Positions 12,396 to 22,438 of a stretch of 64,000 bases of DNA are shown here, piece after piece. This stretch comes from Spiroplasma attinicola. GTDB taxonomy: Bacteria; Bacillota_I; Bacilli_A; Mycoplasmatales; VBWQ01. Below the pieces are notes generated by a model. It did not search any database. It was given only the letters and a program-made list of their open reading frames with translations, and was not told the origin of the DNA. A program made the position numbers and the translations under genes. Positions within the stretch are counted from its first letter, which is position 1, and each line of letters starts with the position of its first letter. The stretch spans positions 248,001-312,000 of the forward strand of contig NZ_JAKQXY010000001.1 of assembly GCF_023509825.1 (NCBI RefSeq), given 5' to 3'.

Positions 12396-13124
12396 ATGAA
12401 AAAAGTAATTTTAACTACTTTAGCAATTTGTGCAACATCAATTACAATAAACCAATTATTAAGTAATAAATATTCTAAGAAAACTACTGAAAATGTGATT
12501 CAAACTGAAATCTCTACAACTTTAAATCAAGATGATATTAAAATTGAAAAATTAAATCAAGAATATAACTCTAGAACTAATCAAGTAAATCAAGAAATGG
12601 AAAATAATTTAGTTGCTAGTATTACTTTAACCAATAATCAAATTACAATTAATTATCAAATTTTAAATCCAAAATTATATTCAAAAGAAGTTTATCAAAT
12701 GATATTAAGCAAACAATATTTAGAAAATTTAAAAGTACAACAGCAACTTAATCTAGTTAGTTTTGACAGCAATAATCATATTAACTTTAACAATTCTGTA
12801 ATAACAATACAACATAATCCTAACTTCTGAAAAGAATGACATTGATATTGATTTATATATTGAAAATTACATTTAAGTATTAATGCAATTGACAAAATTA
12901 TCGATATTGGTTCTAAAATGTCTGGTTCTCCTGGCTTTATATCCGCAGCTAGTACAATTGCTGCTACCTTAATAACTTCAGGCTTTACAGCAGTTATTGC
13001 TGCCATTATTGCTGGATTTATAGTAAAAAGCATAATTATTTTATTATTTTATAGTAACAGTGTCAAAGGATGTTGATTAGGTATAATGGGAGTTGTTCCA
13101 GGCGTAAAATGAGGAAGCAATTAA
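12396..13124 (+). CDS. Secreted or anchored protein with Trp-rich patch and hydrophobic hairpin
   Basis: 242 residues. The N-terminal hydrophobic signal or anchor (KKVILTTLAICATSITINQLL) is followed by a polar Asn/Gln-rich part. Then comes an aromatic cluster with about seven Trp/Tyr (near residues 146-160), all Trp written TGA. After it is a long Gly/Ala/Ile-rich segment (SAASTIAATLITSGFTAVIA) that could span the membrane as a hairpin, and the end reads VVPGVKWGSN. No known domain recognised. AGGGGG lies 9 bases before the ATG. The next gene starts one base after its stop and encodes a multi-pass membrane protein. The overall plan resembles the protein at 49452-50411. A membrane-active toxin with a partner is one possible reading. 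Confidence 0.6.
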
Positions 13125-13125
13125 A

Positions 13126-13755
13126 ATGGTAAAAACATATCAAAAACCTTTTAGTAAACAATACAAAGAAATGAAAATTGCTGCTCCAATTGGAATTATT
13201 GGTGGATTATTATTAACTGTACCTGCTACTATTCAAATGACTGAGAAAATACCTAAAACTCCAAATATTTTTTCAATAGTTCTTGGCGCTTTTTTCCTAT
13301 TTTATTCTTGCATCCTTTTTTCCTTATACTGAAAATGTGCTCAATATCAAAAAAATAATCAAACAATACCAAAATGATTTAGAATTACTGCTGGCTTATT
13401 TTTAATGCTTTATTTAACATTTTATCAACTTGATAAGAAAAAATACCGTTACTATCTTGTCTTAAAAGAATGACGGTTCTATGTGCTATTATGATTTTTT
13501 ATTTGTGCTTTAACAACTCTGCTTAGCCTTTATCCTATTATTCATGATAATAAAAAAGTATTTTGATTATTAATAACTTTATCAATTGAAACTGTAGTTT
13601 TTATTATTAATTTGATTATCATGATTTTTATTTGAAAATATCAAGGAACTAAGAATAAGTTTTTAATATTATTAACAATAATTACTTTAAACTTTCGCAA
13701 TTACCGTTTTTATAAAGAAATAATTGAATTTAATACAAAAGAAAAGAGCAACTAA
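13126..13755 (+). CDS. Multi-pass membrane protein, partner of the preceding gene
   Basis: 209 residues with about six hydrophobic segments (for example IGIIGGLLLTVPATI, IFSIVLGAFFLFYSCILFSL, VFWLLITLSIETVVFIINLI) joined by Lys-rich loops. Four or more TGA codons are Trp. It begins one base after the stop of the Trp-rich secreted protein, so both should be made together. If that protein is a membrane-active toxin this could be its immunity or export partner, but nothing in the sequence proves it. Its stop lies inside a bidirectional terminator. No family recognised. Confidence 0.6.
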
Positions 13756-13773
13756 AACTTAGTTGCTCTTTTT
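13742..13773. terminator. Bidirectional terminator between convergent genes
   Basis: Perfect 14-bp stem (13742-13755 with 13759-13772), loop AAC, T run on both strands. It overlaps the stop codons of both flanking genes. Confidence 0.9.
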
Positions 13774-14587
13774 ATCGATCACTTTCAATCAAAATAATAA
13801 TTTGTAAAATAAATCTTAATACTTCATAAATCATTCTAATTAAATAATAAATAAATTTAATTTGAAAAATTCAACTAATAGCTTTAATTTCCTTTGGTTG
13901 CAATATTCCTTTTAAGTTTTCAGCAATCTCTTTTCTTGACTTAGCATAAAAGACTAATTGTGAAAGTGAAAAGGCAATTAAAAATATTGCTCCAATAATT
14001 GATAAAACAATCGCAATTGTATTAGAATTTGAACTAACAAAACCAGATCAATTAAGATAAGGTGCAAGAACAAAAATTAAAGCAAAGACCAATGGTATTA
14101 AAACAAAAATTAAAGTAAGTTTTCTTGTAAAATCTCATCAAAAACTATTAAAACGAGTACTTTTAGAACTACTAATTGCCCAAGTACTTTCCATTGCCAT
14201 TGCTAAAGTATAAATTGAACTTCGATGATATGTTCAAGGCACTAATCGTAATGTTAAACTATTACCATTAATAATATAAGGATTTAAATAAAAATACCTT
14301 GATTCAACATTAATATTATTAATTGAGCCATCACCTTTATTCTTATATCTAATTCTTTTAGCATTAACTCCATATCGTTGTAAATATATTTGTGATAGTT
14401 GTCCACCAGTTAAATTAGCACTATTAGTACGATTAAATAAAGAATATTTAATTCACGTAACAAATCATATTATCGTGACAATCGCTAAAATTAGACCAAT
14501 GAATCCAACAACAGAAGCAAAAGCTATTAATCCCGTACTTCAAGTTTCAGGATTACCCGAATCAAATCCAACTCCTAAGTAATTCAT
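13772..14587 (-). CDS. YugP-like membrane protein lacking the HExxH zinc site
   Basis: 271 residues. Membrane segments lie at about 20-47, 160-185, 195-218 and near the C-terminus. The soluble part shows NLTGGQLSQIYLQRYGVNAKR, like the LTG.E.AR.IL...G motif of YugP-type zinc peptidases. Then YFYLNPYIINGNSLTLRLVP follows the family's YDP.....LRLS strand, and TLAMAMESTWAIS occupies exactly the place of the family's GVAAHEVGHAIQ. So the helix and its Glu remain, but both zinc-binding His are Met and Trp. Seen: the motif pattern. Inferred: a pseudo-peptidase with a structural or binding role. Ribosome site AAAGGATG is upstream. Confidence 0.55.
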
Positions 14588-14737
14588 ATTAACATCCTTT
14601 CTAGTTTTTGTTAAAAATTAATATCATAATTATATATCATAACAAGAAAAGAAAAAACAACTTTTTAAAATCAAAATATGATATCATTATTTCATTAAAA
14701 TTAAATAAGGGAATAATTTATTAATGGGAGGGTAAAA

Positions 14738-14875
14738 ATGCAATTTTCAGATATTTTTAAAAAATTTAATAATCGTCTAAAGATGAAGCAACACAATCAG
14801 TATTTAAAAAATAAAGAAAAATATCCTAATCACATGAAAACATGTAAACAATGTCAAAGAAGTTTAACTAGATAA
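14738..14875 (+). CDS. Small basic protein with a CxxC pair
   Basis: 45 residues, beginning MQFSDIFKKFNNRLKMKQHN and ending with TCKQCQRSLTR. It is too short for usual gene finders. A very strong ribosome site (GGGAGGG) 6 bases before the ATG, and a perfect terminator directly after the stop, argue that it is real. One Cys pair could bind half a zinc site, so a dimer or a partner would be needed for a full site. No family recognised. Confidence 0.6.
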   Translation: MQFSDIFKKFNNRLKMKQHNQYLKNKEKYPNHMKTCKQCQRSLTR

Positions 14876-14877
14876 AT

Positions 14878-14916
14878 AAAAAACAGTTTTAAGGAGATAC
14901 TTAAAACTGTTTTTTT
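14878..14916. terminator. Terminator between convergent genes
   Basis: 13-bp perfect stem (14881-14893 with 14900-14912), loop GAGATA, T run on the plus strand and A run on the other side. It serves the small + gene and probably fakA from the other direction. Confidence 0.85.
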
Positions 14917-14968
14917 GATAGAAAAATAAACAACCAATCATTATGTTTACTTTAATTATTATTTTTAA

Positions 14969-16630
14969 CTATTCAACAACAAACAAGAAATTATAAACAC
15001 TTTGTTGACCATCAACAAATTCATATTCAATGTCATAATTATCTTCAAGAATTTTAGTAAGATTAGCAATTTGTTCTTCAGTAGCAGTTTTACCTTTAAA
15101 AATTGTAATAATTTCTGTTGATTTTCATAAAATTTTATCAAATAATTTTTTCACTGTTACATTAAAATCTTCACTAGAAGCAAGAATTTTTAACTTTCGA
15201 TTATTTTTACTTATTCCTGCAGTGATATAATGATTTTTTTTAATCTCAATATCATCAATTTCAACATTGCGGTCAGCAATTGAAAGATAACCATAATTAA
15301 CATTATTAATTTCATTAGTCATAATACGACTATTTTCTTTGCCTGATAAACTACTATTAAAACTTAAAGCAGCACGCATCCCTTGAGCAATATTAACAGT
15401 TGGGATAATAAAAACCTTTGATTTCTTTTCCAACTTTTTTGCTTGTTCTGCAGTTAAAAGTAAGTTACTATCATTTGGTAAAATATAAACTACCTTAGCA
15501 TCAACTGCCGCAATTGTTCTTAAAATATCATCAGTAGCAGGGTTTATTTTATTAGAATAAAAAATTGTTTCTGCTACATTTAATTGTTCTTTAAAAAAAG
15601 CATCAATACCTTTGCCAGGAACAAAAGCAATAACAGCATACGGATTTGCTAATTTTCTTGTTGCAATAATTGTTTGCGAATGTGCTTTAGCTTGTTCAGT
15701 CATATTATCAACTTTAACTGCTAAAAATTCTCCAAATTTTTGTAAATAATTTAAAATCTCTCCTGGTTGCAAAGTATGAACATGAACTTTAAGTAAATTT
15801 TGATCTTCAACAACAACTAAGGATTGACCTTTCATTTCTTCTAAATCACTTCGTGTTTTGCTTAAATCAAAATCAGGACTATCAATATGATTTAATTTAA
15901 CAATCAATTCAGTACAATATCCAAATTCTTCATCATTATTAACTGAAAAATCAAATTTATTATTTTCTGGCGATAATTTCTTACTTATTGCAATTGGTTT
16001 ATTATGTTTTAAACCATATACCATACCTTCAATAATATAAACTAAACCAGCACCACCAGAATCAACAACGCCAACTTTTTTTAAAATTGGTAATAATGTT
16101 GGAGTTAAAGTTAGTGAATCTTGCATTGCTTTCAATAATGCTTGAAAAATAACTAACGAATCTTTTTCATCTTTACATTCTTCATTAACTTTAGTAGCAC
16201 CATCTTTGATAACAGTTAAAATTGTCCCTTCAACTGGTTTCATTACTGCTTTATATGCATACTCTTTAGCTTGCATTAATGCTTTCAAAATATATTGTGG
16301 TTTAAGAACTTTCATATCAGTATATTCTTTATTATGAACAAAATCATGAAAAAAGCCACGAAAAATTTGTGACAAAATTACACCAGAATTTCCTCTAGCG
16401 CCCATAATCAAACCACGAGAAAACTCTTTACCAAATTCTTTAAAAGTTGTAAAATCCTTGTTATCTAATCCTTTCACACCATTCATCATTGTCAAATTCA
16501 TATTTGTTCCAGTATCACCATCAGGAACAGGAAAAACATTCAATTTATCAACTTCATAGTGATGATTATATAAATTATTAGCACCACTAATTAACATTGT
16601 TTTTAAGATCTTTAGATCAATTTTTTTCAT
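14969..16630 (-). CDS. fakA: Fatty acid kinase subunit FakA (DhaL-type, YloV family)
   Basis: 553 residues. The N-terminal DhaL domain has FPVPDGDTGTNMNLTM (metal and ATP site), MGARGNSGVILSQ and PVEGTILTVIKDGA. The C-terminal half is the YloV-like regulatory or FakB-binding part. One TGA near the end (15125-15127) is Trp and the true stop is at 14969. With FakB it phosphorylates exogenous fatty acids for use in phospholipid synthesis, important in cells that cannot make fatty acids. No fakB (DegV-type) gene lies nearby. AAAGGTG precedes the ATG. Confidence 0.93.
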
Positions 16631-17004
16631 TCTATTTTCACCTTTATAATCAATAATTTCTTAATTAATAAAATTTCAAAATAATTTATTTTTAATATCC
16701 TTTAAAACAATATACCTTTATTTTATTTTAAATTAATAATTTTTTCAAAAATTAACATTAAGAAAAAAGGATAATTGCTATTATTATTAAAACTTGTTTT
16801 TTTAAATAAGATAATTTTTTTAATTTATAATTTTCGTTTTCACTATTAAATCTAATTTTCTAAAAGAAATAAAATATTTGCTTTTATCATTGATTTTACT
16901 AATTTCAAATTGCTTTCAGACTATCTAAGTCATTTAATATTATACATTAAACTGCATAATATTAACATAATAACTTTAATTAATTGAAAAATAATATGAT
17001 AAAA
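16631..17004. other. A+T-rich intergenic region before fakA
   Basis: About 370 bases with no open frame in code 4 and no structure I recognise. It should hold the fakA promoter. Confidence 0.4.
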
Positions 17005-17043
17005 AAATAAAAAAACCTACTATTTTATTTTTAGTAGGATTTC
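17005..17043 (-). terminator. Terminator after hpf
   Basis: Seven-pair core stem (CCTACTA 17016-17022 with TAGTAGG 17032-17038) followed on the minus strand by a long T run. Confidence 0.75.
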
Positions 17044-17051
17044 TAATTCAT

Positions 17052-17471
17052 TTAAAATTTATTTTCAAAATCATCAAATTCTTCTTGCGAATCTGATAAC
17101 TCCTCAATCTGATAATCAGAATCAATTGATTGAGAATTTTCTAAAATTACTTCGCCAGTTCTAATCGAATTTTTACTTTCTGTTTGAGTTTTAATATGAT
17201 TTAATTGTTGTGTTAAAGGATTAACTATTTGTTTAATTGCTAAATATAAATCTTCATGCTTCACTTCGCATTGCAAGTGTTTATTAAATGGAATATTAAT
17301 ATTAACAGAAACTTTATATAAGTTTTCAGAATAACTACGAATTTCAACTTTAGCTCGTGTATTAGGTTGAATATATTTTTTAAATTTTTCTAGTCTACTT
17401 AAACTAGTTTCAACTGATTTATTAATTGCTGGAGTAATTTCCATATTTTTACCATGGATAGTTATAATCAT
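17052..17471 (-). CDS. hpf: Ribosome hibernation factor HPF/RaiA, short form
   Basis: 139 residues. It begins MIITIHGKNMEITPAINKSVE and keeps the Lys/Arg-rich beta-alpha domain (LEKFKKYI, HLQCEVKHEDLYLAI) that binds the 30S decoding centre and silences ribosomes in starvation. The C-terminus is an acidic tail. The extra dimerisation domain of the long HPF found in most Firmicutes is absent, so 100S dimer formation by that route would not be expected. AGGGGA lies before the ATG, and a terminator follows the stop. Confidence 0.88.
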   Translation of the reverse strand: MIITIHGKNMEITPAINKSVETSLSRLEKFKKYIQPNTRAKVEIRSYSENLYKVSVNINIPFNKHLQCEVKHEDLYLAIKQIVNPLTQQLNHIKTQTESKNSIRTGEVILENSQSIDSDYQIEELSDSQEEFDDFENKF

Positions 17472-17548
17472 AATTTCCCCTACTTTCTTTTAATCATTTT
17501 GTATATTTATTTTGCCATGAAAAAAATAATTTTTCAAAAAAATAATAA

Positions 17549-18970
17549 TTATGTAAAATCACGACTATTAAAAATATATCAACTTGTCCCAAGCAATGCA
17601 AAACCAATTAATAAATAAACAACAAGTAAAATTGGAAAACTAAGAATCTTACTATTTCCAGAACTATCATTAACTTGATATTTAGTCGCTGGGTCACTGC
17701 TAACTTCTTTAAATGAAATTAAATAAGGATCATTGTAGCCAATATAAGTAGCATCATCAACATATAAACTATGAGTATCATTTCAAGTACCTACTCACAA
17801 GTAATAAAAATGATAAAAAATATTAAAATATCGTAACATTCGTTTTTGAAAAATTTTTGTTTTAATACTATTTACATCTAATTGTGAAAAGTGAAGATTA
17901 ATATCATGATACAGATTATAAAAACTATAATTAACAACATTAGTTCCATTATCAATAATAATTATTGTTGATCCATTTCCTATACCAACTTGAATTGAAG
18001 TCATCAATTCTTCATAACTTTGTTGCTTTCATTGGCGAAAAACATTAGAAACTTTAACAATATGACTAATTAAAGTAACATCATCTGCTGAATAGTTTGA
18101 ATAATTACTAGGATTTTTAATAATATCATTTAAAACTGTTTGTTCTTTTGCAGGATCATAAAAAGTTGGATAATCAACATCAGTAATATTTTCGTTATAA
18201 ATTCTCTCCAACATATCTTTAATCGTACTTCGATAATCACTTCCGGTTAATTGCGTTTTTACCCAACTAATCTCAGTAGTATCTAATTGATCTTCAAGAT
18301 TATGTAAAACTGCCACAGCATGAGAAGCATTAAAGTAGTTATCTGAAATCGGAATTAAAAATTCTAATGTTTGTGAAAAAATACCAATTAAAGCAGCGAA
18401 CCCAACTGAAATAGCAATTGTTGCTTTACTATTAAGAACTAAAGATAATAATAAAATAATTGAAGAAATGATTAAATCAAAAAGTAAAGCAATTCCAAAT
18501 AAAATTCCCATATAAGGTACAAGTGCACCATAAATTGTCGCATTACCAATTTTAGGAATTAAAAGAAACAAACCTGAGACTAAAATTGTTAAAAATACAT
18601 ACAAAATTAAAGTAACTTGAAAAGATAATCATTTTTCTCTTCAAATTTTATTTCTGCTAATTGGTTTTGAAACTAAAATTAACAAAGTCCCATCATCAAT
18701 TTCATCACGAAAAATTTGTGTTGCTTTAACACCAATGAAAATGATTAAAGTAAAACTAATAAAAGTACTAAAAGTAAATATCTTTCATGTGCTTAACATA
18801 GTCGATAAAACTAAATTTTTAGTTCAAGAAATTTTAATTGGAGCTTGAGCATTTGCTAAAACAAAGGGTAAACTTCAACTTAAAGCTAAAATTACAATAC
18901 TAAGAAATAAGACAACTCAAGTTGAAGGGGAAATAAAAATTTTTTTAGTTGTATAACGAAATATTGGCAT
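17549..18970 (-). CDS. ABC-2 type transporter permease
   Basis: 473 residues in code 4, ending at TAA 17549. There are two hydrophobic segments near the N-terminus, with IFRDEIDDGTLLILVSKPISR between them and the third, a motif common in NatB/CcmB-like ABC-2 permeases. More segments follow at about 140-210, then a large polar domain of some 200 residues outside the membrane, and a last segment near the C-terminus. It starts 8 bases after the stop of its ATPase gene and must work with it, likely as an exporter. The substrate cannot be told. Confidence 0.82.
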
Positions 18971-18978
18971 TTCCTTAC

Positions 18979-20091
18979 TTACCTTTCTCTTTCTTTTGGT
19001 ACTGGCCGATTTTCCATGACAATTTTTTCATACATTTCTTGTAAATCAACAATATATGGTTTTAAAAATGTAATAGTAATTTTTTCTTTTAAAGCTAGTG
19101 TCATAATTTTATTAAGATCTATGTCAGTTCTTTCACTAATTTTAACTAATAAATATTCTTCATCAGTTTCAACATGAAACTTCGCTGCTATTAAAATTTT
19201 CTTAAACTTTTTATTATCATTAGTACTAACTTGATATTTAGAATCACTTTGATTAACTGGTCCTTGAAAGACAACTTTACTATAATTTAAAATTGTAATT
19301 TCATCTGCTAATGTTTGTAGCTCTGACAAAATATGAGAAGAAATAAATACTGATTTACCTTGTTCGCGTAATTTTCTTAATTCATTAAATAATTCTGTTC
19401 GCGCAGTAGGATCTAAATTCGCCGCTGGTTCATCTAAAATTAAAACATCAGGATCATTTAATAATGATTGTGCCAATAAAACTTTCTTTTTCATTCCTGA
19501 AGAATAGGCATTGGGATTATGTTTTCTTTTTTCTCATAAACCTAAATCTTTTAAAATATTTTCAGCTCTAAGTTTAGCATCTTTGACACTTATACCACTA
19601 ATTTGAGCCATAGAAATTAAGTAATCATAAGCCGAAATTTTTCTTGGAAATCTTGCTGCTTCTGGAATATAACCAATATGTTTCTTAGCACCAACAGTTC
19701 AAGAATCTTGACCATGAATTAATAATTGACCACTAGTTGGAACCATGGCACTAATTAAACATTTAATTGTTGTCGTTTTACCTGAACCATTAGGACCAAT
19801 AAAACCATGAATAGTGCCTTTTTTTACTTTAATTGTCGCATTATCAACAGCTTTAAATTTTCTAAATTGCTTCGTAAAATCTTTAATATAAATTGCATAA
19901 TCAGCATACTCTTGATTAATTTTGTTTCCTTTATGAATATTAAAAATTCGATTAAGTCGTGATTTAAAAGAAACTTTATTTGATTTTGATAATTCTTTTT
20001 TTTGAACTTCTAGATGCTGTTTATTATCTTCATTAGTATCTTCAATTTTAAAAATTTGATTTTGATGAGCAAAATTAATCTTTTGAACCAT
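18979..20091 (-). CDS. ABC transporter ATP-binding protein (ABC-2 exporter)
   Basis: 370 residues. A Lys-rich N-terminal extension of about 80 residues precedes the ATPase domain. Walker A is GFIGPNGSGKTTTIKCL, signature YSSGMKKKVLLAQSL, Walker B DVLILDEPAANLDP, and H-loop FISSHILSEL. The C-terminal part after it is typical of drug or antibiotic export ATPases (CcmA/NatA type). A TGA at 19699-19701 is Trp. It forms one operon with the permease downstream. The ribosome site AAAGGAT is present. Confidence 0.9.
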
Positions 20092-20191
20092 TAATTCTAT
20101 CCTTTCTCGTATCCTTATATATTCATTTTACTTTTTTATATAAAAAAAATAAACTTTTTAAAAGTTTATTTTAAGAAAATATTTATTTTAA

Positions 20192-20268
20192 TGGTGGGAC
20201 TGATTGGACTTGAACCAACGACCTCACGCTTATCAAGCGTGCGCTCTAACCAGCTGAGCTACAATCCC
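20192..20268 (-). tRNA. tRNA-Ile (anticodon GAT)
   Basis: A 77-base cloverleaf including encoded CCA. The acceptor stem GGGATTG pairs with CAGTCCC, discriminator A. The anticodon GAT (complement of 20232-20234) lies in the loop CTTGATAAG, and the T arm is GGTTCAAGTCC-like. It reads AUC and AUU isoleucine codons, so a separate tRNA is needed for AUA. Confidence 0.97.
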
Positions 20269-20357
20269 AAAAAAGCAACAAAATAATTATATATGTAATA
20301 TTTTTTTATTGCAATATTTAATTGAAAATAAAAAAAGAGTTTTTTGATAAAACCCTT

Positions 20358-20762
20358 TTAACGTTTTGAGAATTGCGGTGCTTTTCTAGCTGCTTTTAAA
20401 CCATATTTTTTACGTTCTTTAATTCTAGCATCTCTAGTCAATAAACCATTAGCACGTAATAGTTCCTTATATTCTTTTGATACTTTAACTAAAGTTTTAG
20501 CAATTGCTAAACGAGCTGCTCCTGCTTGACCTGATTTTCCGCCACCATCAACATTAATTCTAACATCAAATTTTGTTAAAGTATTAGTTACTTGTAAAGG
20601 TAATAACATATCTTTAACTAATAATTCTTGAGCAAAAAATTTCATTGGTTCAGTACCATTAACTAAAACACTACCTTTATCATTAGTATTTGTTATATGT
20701 ACTCGAGCAATTGAACTTTTTCTACCACCAGAACTACTGTAACTAGTAATTTTATTAGTCAT
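20358..20762 (-). CDS. rpsI: Ribosomal protein S9
   Basis: 134 residues when started at the second ATG (20762), which has AAGGAG at 8 bases. An ATG two codons earlier (20768) lies only 2 bases from the same ribosome site. The sequence has GGRKSSIARVHI at the start, NVDGGGKSGQAGAARLAIAKTL in the middle and the basic tail DARIKERKKYGLKAARKAPQFSKR-like end (shown in parts) that contacts tRNA in the P site. It follows rplM with 15 bases between, the conserved L13-S9 operon. Confidence 0.97.
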   Translation of the reverse strand: MTNKITSYSSSGGRKSSIARVHITNTNDKGSVLVNGTEPMKFFAQELLVKDMLLPLQVTNTLTKFDVRINVDGGGKSGQAGAARLAIAKTLVKVSKEYKELLRANGLLTRDARIKERKKYGLKAARKAPQFSKR

Positions 20763-20777
20763 TGTCATTACTCCTTA

Positions 20778-21212
20778 TTAATCTTTTAATACTCAAACTT
20801 CAGGATTTTGAGCTTGATGTTGATGTTGATCAGAATTATAAACATGTAAATGAGTAAATTGTTTACGTCCTAAAGTTGTGTTTGGTAACATTCCTTTAAT
20901 AGCAATTTCAACTACTTCAGCAGCATTTTTATTTAACATGTCTTGCGCTTTACGAACTCTTAACCCACCTGGATATTGTGAGTGGTTGTAATACTTCTTA
21001 TCTTGCAGCTTTTTGCCTGTTAATTTGATTTTGTTAGCATTAATAATGATAACAGAATCACCACAGTCAATATATGGTGTAAAAATTGCTTTATCTTTAC
21101 CACGCAATTTTTTAGCAACTTCTGTTGCTAAACGTCCCAAAACAAGTCCACTAGCATCAATAACATATCATTTCTTTTCAATGTTATTGAATTTCATTGT
21201 TGTTTGACGCAT
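20778..21212 (-). CDS. rplM: Ribosomal protein L13
   Basis: 144 residues from ATG 21212 ([22 protein letters not shown] for Trp). The body has [36 protein letters not shown] and [11 protein letters not shown]-like motifs. A TGA at 20793 is read as Trp, and the stop is TAA at 20778. It is an early assembly protein of the large ribosomal subunit. AAGGAG is 5 bases upstream. The leader before it may carry an autoregulatory structure. Confidence 0.96.
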
Positions 21213-21275
21213 ATTTTTCTCCTTGCATTTGTAACTTTACCGGGGCTACAATTGCTTAAAGCATTAATAATTATA
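21213..21275 (-). promoter_or_regulatory. Candidate autoregulatory leader of rplM-rpsI
   Basis: The minus-strand leader is much less A+T-rich than its surroundings and contains GCAATTGTAGCCCCGG and GTTACAAATGC, with repeated TTGTA/TACAA partners that can pair. L13 leaders of this kind are known in Firmicutes. I compare by position only; no consensus was checked. Confidence 0.35.
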
Positions 21276-21320
21276 TATAATATTAACAATTTAAGCAAGT
21301 ATAAGTGAATTTAATTTTAA

Positions 21321-22151
21321 TTATTTTATTTTTAAAGTATCAATTAATGTCAAACTTTTTTTATAATGATTAGGATAACCACTTAACGAAAATTTTGAAT
21401 AATGAAATAAAGAATTACAAGCTCATAAAAAATATGAATAACAAATAAAATCTACTAATTCATTTCCCAATATTGACTCACGTTTTTTGTTGACTTTATT
21501 AGTTATTAATACTTTTTTAAATAATCATAAATCTTTTTTTTGAATTAATTCATTAATGAATTTAACTATTTTTTTGTCATTCTTTTTTTGCGTTGTTTCA
21601 ATAACTAAAACTAGTTTTTGACGACGATTTTTTCTCTTAATATTTCTTTGAATTTTCATTAATAAATTATGAAAAAGAACTTCTTTTCAATTAGTTTTTT
21701 CATCATATTGATAATTTGGATTATCTAGTAAAACTTCACGATTGCATGAAATAGAAAAAGTAATTAATCGATGAACTCTAATTAATTTATAAATTTTATT
21801 TTCCAATAAATAAACTTGTTCCAATGATAAATTATTTTCTTTTCTAAATAAATCATTTCTTAAATCAGTTCTATGTAAAGTAATTAACTCAGGATTTTGA
21901 TTAGGAAAAAAATCTTTTTTTATATCATTCATCTCTTTTTCTAAAAAACCATATTGTTTAACTGACTTAATAACGAGAGCAGTTAATGTATAAGTTTTAA
22001 TTTCATTTGAAACTTTACCATTTTGTTGAATATCCATTGTTATATGTTCAAAAAGTTTATTATTAGGATTACCCGATTCATCAATAAAAATATAAACGGT
22101 ATTTGAATCTAAATTACCTTGAAAATATTTAATTTCATCATCATTAATCAT
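21321..22151 (-). CDS. DUF3800 family protein
   Basis: 276 residues. It begins with an acidic stretch and then TVYIFIDESGNPNN, the hallmark (YIDESG) of DUF3800, an RNase-H-like fold. It continues with YTLTALVIKS and later KLVLVIETTQKK, where the second acidic strand is expected, and HRTDLRNDLF, a possible His/Asp site. Three TGA codons are Trp. Its biological role is unknown; members often lie near mobile or defence genes and may be nucleases. AAGGAG lies before the ATG. Upstream sits a candidate small RNA with its own terminator. Confidence 0.75.
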
Positions 22152-22203
22152 ATTTTAAACTCCTTACGCAAATTTTCTTATTTAAAGATATCACAAATTT
22201 AAA

Positions 22204-22315
22204 CAAAATAAAACAGCAATGTTGTAATATAATCACATTGCTGAGTGGCCACGATATGGCAAACATCCCTCTCGTGAGGCTAATGGTGTATACGACGAAT
22301 TTAAGCTATACACTT
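22204..22315 (-). ncRNA. Candidate structured small RNA or terminated leader
   Basis: On the minus strand a -35 (TTGAAA, 22344-22349) and -10 (TAAACT, 22322-22327), 16 bases apart, precede a compact region of higher G+C. It has three hairpins: GTGTATA with TATACAC (22286-22292, 22307-22313), CCTC with GAGG (22268-22279), and GCCA with TGGC (22248-22260). CACGA/TCGTG (22250-22254 with 22272-22276) offers an alternative pairing. A perfect 9-bp terminator stem with T tract ends it (22204-22243). No coding frame fits. It matches no RNA family I can name. Confidence 0.5.
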
Positions 22316-22438
22316 AAGTAAAGTTTACTACAATTTAAACAAATTTCAAGCGATAATATTTAAATTGCGAAATTAACAGAAAAAACAAAAAGTAGCGACG
22401 CGATAATAGCAAAATTCAAAAACAAAAATATCTATTCT

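Noticed and set aside
22244-22315. tRNA-like element
   Set aside because: No acceptor, anticodon or T-arm arrangement can be drawn on either strand.
22204-22330. Known riboswitch (Mg2+ M-box, ZTP) or SRP RNA
   Set aside because: Only short strings match; the conserved cores of these RNAs are absent.
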